Assembly (NCBI GenBank): GCA_030142905.1
Contig: JASJOG010000018.1
Location: 2,673,001 to 2,737,000, forward strand
Length of the DNA stretch: 64,000 nucleotides
Reading direction: 5' to 3'
From: Heliopora coerulea
Lineage: Eukaryota; Cnidaria; Anthozoa; Scleralcyonacea; Helioporidae
A program made the position numbers and the translations under genes. The notes beneath the pieces were generated by a model. It ran no database searches. It worked only from the letters and a program-made list of their open reading frames with translations, and was not told where the DNA came from. Shown here one piece after another: positions 12,517-24,500 of the stretch (position 1 is its first letter; each line of letters begins with the position of its first letter).

Positions 12517-15500
12517 ACATAAACTTAAAATGTCTTGTGTCGCTACTCCAAGTTTCACGCAACTATGCGATCATCAGGTATATATATATATATATATATA
12601 CGGGCTACAGCGTACGGGATTTCTGTAAACTTCAGCTTAAAGTTGTCCTTGTTCAACTTCAATACTATCTGTCTGCACCTTTCCAGCAGGGCTATAAGCT
12701 TTTTGTCATGGTCTTGAATGATTTCCTCGGTGGTATCTCCTTCGCCACAGATGAGGATATCATCGGCTACGGTCGGCACATGCATCTGGAAGACCTTCAG
12801 TTTGCTTGATCCAGACGACGTTGGAGATGTTCTGGCGCTGGAGGAATTCCAATGAGCATTTTGATCCAACGGTATCTACCAAAGGGGGTTCCAAAGGTCA
12901 TTAAGTAGCTTGACTCTTAATCTAGATTCACGTGCCAAAACCCATTTTTTACGTCGCAAACAGTGAAGATTTTTGCTTTATATAATTCTGGCAAGAGCTC
13001 GTCGATGACGGTAAGAGGGTGGTGGCCCGGTGGCTCCGTTTTAATGCTTTGTTGAGGGGGTCGGATCAATGCACATGCGTACTTTGCCATTGGGCTTCTT
13101 AACTACAACCAAACTTGACACCCAGTCGGTGGGAGTGTCCACAGCTTTAACGACTCCCAATTTTTCCAAACGAGTAAGTTCGTCTTTTAACTTCTGTTCT
13201 ATTGCTATTGGCATTCGGCACAATGGCTGCTTTACGGGTTGCACTGTTGGGTCAACTTCTAAATGAAGCTTTTTTTCAAACTGACCCTCTCCAATAAAGA
13301 CGTTGTTATAATCTATTTCGATTTATTGCATTGTCAGTCCCGTTATCTTTCCTTCAATCTGTAAGGCAGCTATGTTTTCGTATCGAATTTCTATCAAGTT
13401 CATCTGCTGAACTGCTTTTGATCCTAACAGGAGGGTGCATTCTTCTTCCACAGCAGTGAATTCTATTTCATATTGTTCATTGTTCTTAGGATTTACCAAC
13501 TGTACTCTGCATTTTCCGGTGGACTCCATTCGGGCTCTGTTATACATGTTTAGAACCTGTTCCGACTTCATTATGTGGTACTTACTTCTTAGTTCTTTTT
13601 TACTGATTACGTTGCAAGTTGCTCCGCTATCTATTTGAAACCGGAGGGGTTGTCCATTAATTTCCATCATCGCGAAGATTTTCTATTTTATCGACTGTTT
13701 TTTATTTGCGTTATCGCGTGAGACCGTGAAGCAGTATTCTTCGTCGCTGGAATCAGTATCATTCGACCGCTGATAGACGCTACGAACGCGCTTGTCCTCT
13801 TTACCTCTGCTTCCATCGGATTTCTGTTTGTACCAACAGACGAAGTAGTTTTCTTTCCCACACTTCTTACATCTTTTATTAAACTCAAGACATTTCTTTT
13901 TTGATCTCTCGTGTTTTCGGCCACACTACCCACCGTTTCGGTAAGGATGATCGTCGCCGTGGTTTCGTTTGCCTTAATTATCACTTTGTTGTTGTTCTTT
14001 GTATTTCTCACTGAATGAATATCTTTTCGTTTACGTTTCATCTCTTTCATCTCTATTTCTGTCGTTTCGTCTGCTCTGCATGTGTTCAAACATTTCTGTA
14101 GCGTGAGGCTTGATTCCTAAATTAGTTTCTTCCTGGTACTTACGTCTCGCATTCCACAAACTGTCTTGTTTCGTATTAGTTCATCTGTCTAGGCGCCAAA
14201 ATTACTTGTTTTTGCCAAAGTTCTGAGGGCTGTAACGAAAACTTCAGATGATTCACCACTGTCTTATTGAAGCGATTTCTTTTATACCTTTCCATTAACT
14301 CCAACATCTTGCCTATATCTTCTCTGTAATCTTTGTTTTCGAATGGAAGGCCATTGAAAACTTCCAATACGTCTTCTCCTATGCAGGTAATGAAGGTAGC
14401 AATGCAATATTTGTTTTCTTGAGAAAACAAACATTGCGTTGCTACCTTCATTACCTGCATAGAAGACGCATTGGAAGTTTTCAATGGCCTGTATTACAGT
14501 CGTGATGCGATTTCGAATGAATCCCAAACTTGTTTCCACTTTTTCCAGTTCTCGGAAATGTTCCCATTCATGTTCAAACGTTGGGGAAGAGGCAAATTGC
14601 TTTGAGACCCGAACCCACTTGGGGTCGTAGCTACATTCCCTTGGCTGTTGTCGTTTGTCGAGGTCATTTCACTGGACGTATTTCATACTTTCTGATGCAA
14701 TTGCACATTTACAGGGTTTCTACACTCCTGACAACACGTTTCTCTTGCCTGTCTACTTAGTTATTGAAACAACGATTGTTTATAACTTGCTTTATATACA
14801 AATCATGTCAAATACACAACAGTCAAGTAACACCCGACTTATTCCTGTGTTAGTCCTTGTTTTAGTTATAGATACACCCTGTAATGTTACTGGTTAGTTA
14901 TTTATCGTTACACTATCAACAATTAGAACTTCCAAGGCAGCAGGACACGATAAGATTTCCCCCAAGATGCTCAAGGATTCCGCTGACAACCACCTCTGCG
15001 GCAATATACTGCTGATAAGATCCCTACACAGTGGCGGATTAATCAGTGGACCAAGTAGGCCATGGCCCAGGGCCCCGCGCTAGTCGGCTTGTGAGGGGGC
15101 CCCGCGTCTTGAGGTAAAAAAATTTAATAACATTTCCGGAAAATCTTTCCTAAATGCTAATGTATATATGTAGTTTTTTAATTCAATGGCATTTTGAATA
15201 ACATTTTCCAACCCTTAAAATTGTCAAGAATCTCTCCCAAAATGCGGGAAATGGCCTTTCTGAAACTCTAGAATTTAAAAATATTCTGGGGCAGCCTGCC
15301 CCCGGACCCACCTAGCTGAAATGGCTCGTGCCTTCGGCACTCGCAACCTGGCCACCCCACTAGTATATTAATTTTGGTGCTCCGTATAAAAAAAACATCT
15401 TCGTACACTGCTGATAGGTACTTGTATGTGTAAGTATCTTGTAGGTTCGACGACGTTCTTACAGTATACAAGAAATTTCAAATTTTGTTCTAATTTTGTA

Positions 15501-18500
15501 ATCTATATAATAGATGCATGGGGCCCCGCTGGACACATTGGCCCAGAGACTCGCTTTACCTTGATCCGCCACTGTTCCTACACCCTAACCAATACTCCAT
15601 TTCATCCTTTCAACGAAAAAAATAGGGATATTACGATGTGTAATCTCATGCTTGTACAAAACTATCCTAAGACAACAGACATTTCTAACAGCCACACATT
15701 GAGCCCTTTTCCGAGAAATAAAGACATTCGAGACTGATAAATACACAGTTCCCTAAACAAAATCTTTTGATGTCATCTGGTTAGTTTTCATGTTCTTGTG
15801 CACATTACTATACCTGTGCTTTTGTCAATCCCACTATATGAATTTCTGGACCTCAATCTCACTTCCTTATTAGGCACTTCACATACAACCTCCTCGAACA
15901 TTATTTGCTGCATCTCCTGTAGTTTATGCTGTAAACTCTACATCGGTGAGACTGGCTGATCTCTCCACGACTAGATTTCTGAACGTCTTCGCTCTGTAAA
16001 GAACAATGATGTTGACAAATCTTTTTCTGGATATTTCAATCGTACCAAACACTCGTTTACAGATATGAAAGTTACAGTTACCATTACTGGGGGTATTGAT
16101 AACCGCACGAAACGTAAAATACGTCTCGTTTTCAAACTTGGGACATTCAACTCCATAAAGTTCATGAACGCTTTTTTATTCATTCAATCCCTCGTCAAGG
16201 TAGTGAACGGGGTTTTTTCCAGCATGGGCGGATCAAGACATTAGCTTGCATGTGCGCTCAATTACGGAAACTTTGAATGTTTTTTTAGTTTGCATCCATT
16301 ATTTCTTTACAAGTTAATTATTTTGTCTAGTTTAGTCTGATTGAAACAATGGTTTGTATTATTTATTTATTTTAGTTCTAGTTAGCGTCATTTTTCTGCT
16401 CCTCGCCTCCTCAGTTTATTGATCAACGTTTGAAATAGCAAATGACTTTCCATCATTTACATCTCTTTACTTGGCTTGTAATTGACTATTTGATCTTACT
16501 GGTCATTTTGCGCCAGATGACTTTCCTGGCCTAGAATGACATCACCTAATTTTCATATTACTTCTCATTTCAATGCGATAGACAGCTTTTACTTTTATAT
16601 TTTCTTTTACCTTTTGCTGTATAGAGAAAGAAATACGGTCGACCAATGCTTGACTCACGAGTGGACCAGAGTAAGTAACAGGGACTCAGTTAATGCTATT
16701 GTTTAAATAAAATTGTACAGAAGTTCAATATTAATAATCTGTTGTAAATGACCTTAACATGTTTTTAGAAGTTGATCATCCAGGTATGTGTAAACTTGAG
16801 AAACGTTTTTGGTGGTCTATGGTTTTTCGACATTTGAAAGCAACTATTAGATTGCGGCCGCCCAAGAATATTAAAGTGCATATACGGAAATTGATTTTTT
16901 TTTCTGAAAATTGGCCCTGTTTCCAAGATTTAAATGATATAACTTGCTTATGACAAATAAGTACTTCCACTGATGTTTTACTCCAAACACAGAGAAAAAT
17001 AGCAGTTTTTAAAAACATGGCAGGCAGTCTGGAAATCTGAGTCTCACTCACGGTGATGACGTCAAATCAGGAGCAGAAGTGCATCAGATGCCTACCGTAA
17101 ACTGCGGATTATAAGCTCCCCCGTTCAAAAGCTCCTCTAAAAATAAACGTTTATCCACCCCCACCTCATCCCCCTTACTAGTAATGTATTCTTACGGACT
17201 TTTGGGCTTTGGAGGGAAAGCTCAGGTATACGGTCAACGCTATATAGAATACGGTAGTCTAACAGTTGACTCAGTATGTTAGAGACTGGCTATGCCGGTA
17301 TGAGGTTATCCCGTTGAATGTTTTAAGTGTGAGTGAGACAATGCGAATTGTGTTGACAGTAGATACCCGACCTGTTGACACACAGGTATTTGTGACGCAA
17401 ATAGGAATGATGATTTCCAAGCAGGAAGTCTGAACTTCCGTTTTGTTGAGTTATTAATTACATTCTAGTTGTTATATTTGTTATTTTTAGAAAATTGAAA
17501 TGTGTTTTTGTTGATTTATTGTGAAATTTAAGTGCTTGATTAATTAAAGACCAGTAAATGAAAAAGGTATACTGATAATGCCGTATGTTAGTCCCAACTT
17601 ATTTCTTAGAAGGTCATTCCCAAAGGGTTTTTTAATGCCGCTTGTAAGCCCCACTGGATATAAGCTCACCAGTGTATAAGCCCACACAAAACCCCTTACG
17701 AAATTGTATAAACAAGCTCAGGGCTCATAATCCGCAGTTTACGGTATTCATTTACTTTGTTTTTGTCACCGTAACTGTAAACACCGAACGCAAAATACCT
17801 TCATGCTGCATTATTTTCGGGTGTTCGAACACACGCAAACAGTATATTTCTTCATATACCATTCGCGAATGATTCAAAGCCAGAAGCGAAAGCTATATGC
17901 CAACAATGAGTAGACAGTGGCGAAGCTGACCATAAATGACTGGTCATGCTATTGTGACTTCAGAGTGAATGCGAGCGCCGAAGGCGCAAGCCCCCTCTAG
18001 GGGTGTCCAGGAGCATGCTTCCCCGGAAAATTTTGAAATCTGGAGTCTCGGAAATTCCATTTCCTGCATTTTGAGGATAGTTTTTAAGAATTCTGAGCAT
18101 CACAAAATGTTGTTTAAAGTAAGCAAAGTACAACATATTTTGGGCTGTTTTATCTTATGTCAGAGCCTATTGCCACGCTTATGGAGCACTGACAAAGCTG
18201 TGAATGAATCCAATATTGATAGCCATGACTGATGAGCAAGTCTAGCCCAACATTACTGTTTAACTAAACATAGAAGTGGATATTTACCATGATTATGCTT
18301 GAAAAATACTTAAGTGAATTGGTCCTCAATGCTTTTAACACTGAGTTCACCTCGAGTCTTCTTTCATGGATTTGTTCATTGCATTCAGTTTCACTGTGAA
18401 TGACTTTTCTTTCCTTTGTAAAGATTTTTCACCGAATTCATCACATCATGCATGCAGATGTACAAATGGCAGGCAGCACATTCTTAACCAGCAAAAAGTC

Positions 18501-21500
18501 ATCACAGTAATGAATAGCTTGAAAATGTCATGGAGAAACAGAAATACTGAATGAATATTTCTGACACCTCATACAGCAACTTGTCTATTTAATCAGCAAA
18601 AAGTCATCATACAATAATGAACCACATCAATAATAATCTGTCTGAATGTATAAATATCATAATATTCCAGATGGTACAAAAAGTCTTTCACCAACTTGAT
18701 GTCATGATGAAACTGATGCTTCATACACCAACTTGTGTATATAATCAGCAAAAAGGTTATATAATAATGAACCACATCAATAATAATCTGAATGTATAAA
18801 TGTCATAATATTCCAGATGATACAGAAAGTCCTTTACAAACTTGATAATCTCATAGTGAAACTGACACTTCCTACAGCAACTTGTCTATTTAATCAGCAA
18901 AATATTTATCATAGTAATGTACTACATTAAAAATGATCTGATTGAATGCATAAATGTCATAATATTCCAGATGATACAGGAAGTTCTTCACATGCTTGAA
19001 AATGCCACAGTGAAACTGACACTTCATACAGCAACTTGTCTACTAATTCAGTAAACATCATCATACAATAATAAACCACATCAAAAATTAATGATCTGCC
19101 TGAATGCATAAATGTCATAACATTCCAGATGATACAGAAAGTCCTTCACAAACTTGAAATGCCATGGGAAAACTGACACTTTATACAGCAAGATGTTGTG
19201 AAACTCCAGGTCGAAAGAGCAACTAAGGCCAGCAAAAGAGACGCTTCTTGTCTTCACTAGGACATAGCCAATCCTTCGTATACCAAACCTCTTGGAACAT
19301 CATGTCCCTCGTCTTGATCATGAGCTTCGGCATAGGTCTTCGACCAACGATAACTTTCTGCTCGCTCACATTTCTTGCAGAAAAAGACTTCCTCAGAAAC
19401 TGAGATATGACGCCCCAGTCGTTCTGAAGATCCACATGGTTGACTTTGATCTATATTCGCCTTTATTCGCTATTTGATCGCTATTAGTATTGCTACTGAA
19501 TTTTAAATAACAGGAGTCGTGCTATTGGAAATCAGCATGACCTGAAGCCCAAAACTGGCAAGGCGCGCATGCGCAAGGGATACTTTGGCCAATCCAATGA
19601 CGCACAAATTTTGGCTAGGTCCTGCTATCTGAGATGAGCATGACTTGCCACAGATCACCCATGCACGTAACTCACCGCATAATTCACTAACGCCGCATTT
19701 GATTTTTAAAAAAATATTTCGAAGCAAACATCCATTTTCAAGCATGTAAAAAAATTCTTAATTCTGGAATATTCTTGGTCATGCTCAGCATGACCAGCAT
19801 GACCAGCATGACCGCTAGCTTCGCCACTGTGAGTAGACTTCGTCGAACGCAAACGTGCTAAGCGGGAGCCGACAAGCACGTCATACCTGTGCTAAAAGCT
19901 TTTCAAACCTGGTAATTTTGTGCAACGATTTTGTTTGTCGGGAAAAAAATACTGTATATGCCTTGGTTCAAAAGGGAATATAAAGGACTGATCCATTACC
20001 CCTCATATATTTGTATACTGAGATGCTACCGAAGAGCGGCATAAGACATCCGACGCAAGGAAATCAACAATAAATCAATACTTTACATTCGTCCATTTGA
20101 AGATGCAGTTGCTTACTTTGGGTTAAAAATTGCTAGATTAGACAAGAAGCGACAAGGTCTTCGGACTAGCTGGAAGTTCAAGAATGGAAACAAACCAAGC
20201 AACAGATCTGAGCGCCGTTACTGAAGCCATTCAGCCGATAAAAATATCAAATTACCAATCGATTTCACTTAAATAGTGAACCATCTAATCCGCATTCTCT
20301 AAACTATTCTACATTGGTTTAGTTTGTCTCAATTCCTTGCTGTTTCTGTCCCTAGTCACTAAAGGAAGCTGAATTTCGATATGTCGCAAATTGATACCTC
20401 TCCGTCAAGCATTTTAGTTCGTCTGATATCATAAGTTTGTCTGTGTATAAAATACGGACTAGTGGACAAAATACCTACTTGGTTCGTTGTGATGGACAAA
20501 TTAATGTGAATGCTTCGACTCGATGGATAATCCGTTTATTTCCATAAATACAGGCGCAGACAAACTATACAATAAACATATAAAATATCAACGTTTTGTA
20601 ACACCATAACACAAGTCTCATAAAGGCTAGTTTCCATATAATCGCTGACGATCGCTGTTGATCGCCAGCGATCATGAGCGATCGACAGCGATTATATGGA
20701 AACACTTTTCAGCGATCCAGCGATCGTGAGCGATCCCCGGCGATCGCGATCGCTGACGATCGCTGAGATAGAACATTTTCTATCTCAGCGATCAACAGCG
20801 ATCGTCAGCGATTATATGGAAACAAAGTTCAGCGATCCTGTGATCGAAACGATCCCAAAATGCATCATTTTCTGTTGAAATTGTGACGTTCAGGCATTTG
20901 TCTTCAATTGACCACGTGCTTCGAAGATAGAACATGGCGAGTCTTTCCACACAAGAGTTCATGGAAGAAATTCACAAATATGAATGTTTATACAACCGAT
21001 ACTGTAAAGAGTATAAAGACAAGTTCAAAAAACTCAATGCCTTGAAAGCCGTAAGCGACAAATTTGGTTTGGAACCGTCGACAGCCTGCGGTGTCTGCTG
21101 AACAATAAATAATCAGACACAAGAAGGCGCTGGGATACAATGAATTGAGCGATCATATGGAAACAAACTCAAGCGATCGTTGGCGATCGTCAGCGATCCT
21201 TCGCTTCAATGATTTCAGCGATCCGGCGATCGTCAGCGATCGTCAGCGATTATATGGAAACTAGCCTTAAGCGCCAGAGCAACCAGACGACTTACAAGGC
21301 AAACTACCAACGTGTCTCAGTGGCGTAGCCAGGATTTCAGGCCAGGGGGGGGCCTAAAAAATTCAAGTGGCCCTACTCCAACGAGATAAGAACTGAATGA
21401 AGAAGCTAAGCAACATACTCACAGGGAGCCCCTTAAATTTTGTTTGTTCACTGCGAATACATAAAATGTATGTTTGACTAAAGGTTACAACAACGGTATA

Positions 21501-24500
21501 CGTTAAAACAGAAATAAAGTATTCACAGTCAGAAACTCAACGCTAGTCGATACTACATAAGCACATACAGAAAGCAAAATATGAAACTCTTATGGCAATC
21601 AGCAGTCACGTGAGTTTTGGTACACAAAACTTTCCAGTCTGGCTCACTCATTAAGTGTCATAATCACACAACAAAGCGTATGATTAAGTCTCCCTTGTAA
21701 CATAGTTTGTCGATAAAGGAAAACCCTTAAAATACTTTCCCTATGTTCATTGTAGCTTGTAATGATAGCTGTGCATGATTTCGTACGTCACAAGGCAGAC
21801 TTATTAAAAAGGCCTATATACATGGCCATACAGCCAGAATCTCATCTGTATGTTTTAAATCTCTTTGAACGTTTATTGAGGTACTACAAGTCGTCTAGGT
21901 TTACTGTTCCATTTGACAAGAAACTGCTCAAAAGTAATATTTCTTGTCAGCGTGTTCTCAAAATGTAGCAAAGTCAGATTTGCTTGGCGATAAGGGGTCA
22001 TTCTCCTCCTATGACACGTGTCAAATCTATTATGAACGGAAAACCCACATTCGACCACTGAGCTGGAATAGCCGGCAGTTACTGCAACAAGATACATCTG
22101 CTTTAAGATTTCAGCCCCAGTTAACGTCAAAACAAATCGTGTCATTTGTGTCATCTTGTCTTCCTTTTTCACTTTTACCACCTTCTTCCCCACTGATTCT
22201 TGTTGCACACTCTCTTCGAGTGCTTTCTCATATAAATCTTCTTGTTTGTTACTGAATTCCTTCAACACACTACGAAAAACGTTACACTCGCTTTTGAGTC
22301 GTTGAAAAGACAAATCTGTCACTTTATGACAGACAGCTGGTATCCTCTTGATGAAGTCCAACAGAGGCACAAGCAGTTCGGGGTCGATAAAATGGTCGTT
22401 GGAAGGCTTCAATAATTCATATGATTTCCAGAGGGTTGAATTGAATTCACTGAACCGTTGGTCAAACTCAACATTCAGCTTATCTATAACTTCTACGGCT
22501 AATGCGCGTAAGTGTTCCACTCTATTATTCTCATCTCGAAAAGTTGGCAACTTTTCCGTCACAATAGAATCCTCCTGGAAGGCAACGGGGACTGCTCTTT
22601 TCCTTTTAGCCGGTAAGGCAGGTCTATCATCCGTGGTGCTAGCATTTTGTGGATAAACTATCCGCGTGATGTGCTCTGTTGTATATTTTAAAAGCAGGTT
22701 ATCAGCTTCTTTTCTTACCGAACAAAGAGTGCTAAGAGCTGTTCCTAGGTTACTATCTTGCTTTTCGAACATTAAATTGAGCAGACTTAACAACTTTAAC
22801 ACATCCATTATGAAAGTCATTGGTTCTTCTAGGGAGGTTACGTAGCCTTTAGCTTTGGCACGATTTTCTGGATCAACAGATCTTGAGGTTCGGCATACCT
22901 TCAACGTTGCACGTATTTCTTCAACAGAGTGAGAAATAACTTTAAGGCTTGAGAAATGTCCATCCCATCTTGTTGTTATAAGTCTTTTCAATGTCAGTCC
23001 TTCGTATAATTTATCAATCTGAGGAACTTTGAAAAAATTACACAAGTCCTGTAATAACTGGAAAAAGTCACTCAGCTCTATGAGATCCGATAAGGTATCT
23101 TTAACCACAAGGGCAAGTCGGTGGTTAAGACAATGGATGTAAGGAATGTTACGATTACAATGGTCCTGGATCAGCTTCTGTAATCCACCTGACAAAAATT
23201 GTATATCATATTATAAGGCTTAATTATGAGCAATGTTCTAAATGACTATATGCAAGTTTATGCTAGGATTAGTGGTCCTTAAAGTTCATTCCGAGGAATC
23301 GCTTTTCACTTGACCTGTACATGTCGCATTAGACAGAGAAAAAACTAAAAAGTATGGTGTTTAAGAAAGCAATGCAATGTAAAGGGTTAATTATTCACTA
23401 TTAAAAATCAATATAAATGACTTATTACACCATAAGTATAAGATAAATACCGAGAACGGAGGCTTTAAGCCAGATACATCCCTCGGGGCCTTCGGCCCCG
23501 AGGGATGTATCTTTGATGTAGCTTTGATGTTTATTAAACCCTCTGCCAGTTTCCATTCCCATTTTCCAGCTGGAAAATCCAGTTTCAGTAAAAATTTTCT
23601 TCTTAACTGAGTCTTTAGCGAATATTCTACATGCATAGCAGAAACATGCATCGGCGTTTTCGAGATATTCCAGCCAAGAGAACGAGTCATACCAAGCGCG
23701 CTGAAATGATCTTTCTCGCTTCCCTTGGCTTCTTTTTCGGGTAACTGCTAAGCAACGGCCTTTATAATGGTTGAGACTGACAGGAAGCTGAAGCCGGTCC
23801 CGCAGAGTGATATAACATATCGTAAAGAATGGTTTAAAGCACACGTACAAAATTCACAAGCCGGGCGCCATGTTTACATTTTTGATTTTTCTAATCTTCT
23901 TGTGAGACACGTGCAAGGTACGTGATGCTCATCGGAAATAGATCGGTACATTCCGTAAATGTTTTTAACCCCTTTCGGCACATAGTATCATATATGATAC
24001 AATTCGATATTTCTTTACTTGTGGTGACACTACGCACAAAACGGGATTTGAAATAATTATATACCGTTCTCTAATGTTTTTCAGTGAGTGTGACCAATTA
24101 TTGCTATTTAATTTCTAACACAACAAATTTTCTTCTTTTATCCACTCTAAATAAAAAACTTCCATCTGAGTCAGAAACAGAGGTAGACATTGTCGGAAAC
24201 ACCAAAAAACAAAAGTTTCAGTGGAGCTTTCCAATCACTCAACAACAAGGATACAATAATCAGTCCGGAAGTAAAATTTGTTCCCGATCTGACGTCATCA
24301 TCGTTGCTAGTAGACTTAAACACTTTTTTTCACGGCCATGTTTAAAAATATTGATGTAAATGTAAAGATATCTCAGGAACTATTCGTGCGTTAACCGAAA
24401 GTTATATGTCGTTTAAATCCTCTCAACGAGACCAATTTTTAGAAAAATAATAAATGTTTCTGCATATGCACTTTAAAAGTCATCATTCGTTATTTTAGTC

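Larger units (their letters stand above)
12605..14620 (-). mobile_element. Decayed Ty3/gypsy-type LTR retrotransposon (internal part)
   Basis: Minus-strand order is gag (14539-14176, with [16 protein letters not shown]), a frameshifted zinc-knuckle region (about 13870-13690, [13 protein letters not shown]), protease (13670-13323, active-site box [12 protein letters not shown]), RT N-part (13244-13041, [16 protein letters not shown]) and RT palm (12869-12605, VADDILICG). Several frameshifts separate the parts, the RT end runs into a TA repeat, integrase and LTRs are not seen, and gag is interrupted by an inverted duplication. Inactive. Confidence 0.82.
21318..23870 (-). mobile_element. hAT element with TTF-zinc-finger transposase, incomplete
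   Basis: The TPase-downstream end is a hAT terminus CAGTGGCGTAGCCAGG at 21318. The transposase runs on the minus strand (23850-21873). I could not find the opposite terminus near 23.8-24.8 kb, so the 5' side is lost or degraded. Between the two coding blocks (23196-23390) the central catalytic part is missing. Confidence 0.7.

Noticed and set aside
18488..19195. CRISPR-like array of repeats
   Set aside because: The units are contiguous ~150-bp tandem repeats without distinct spacers, inside a hAT element of an animal genome.
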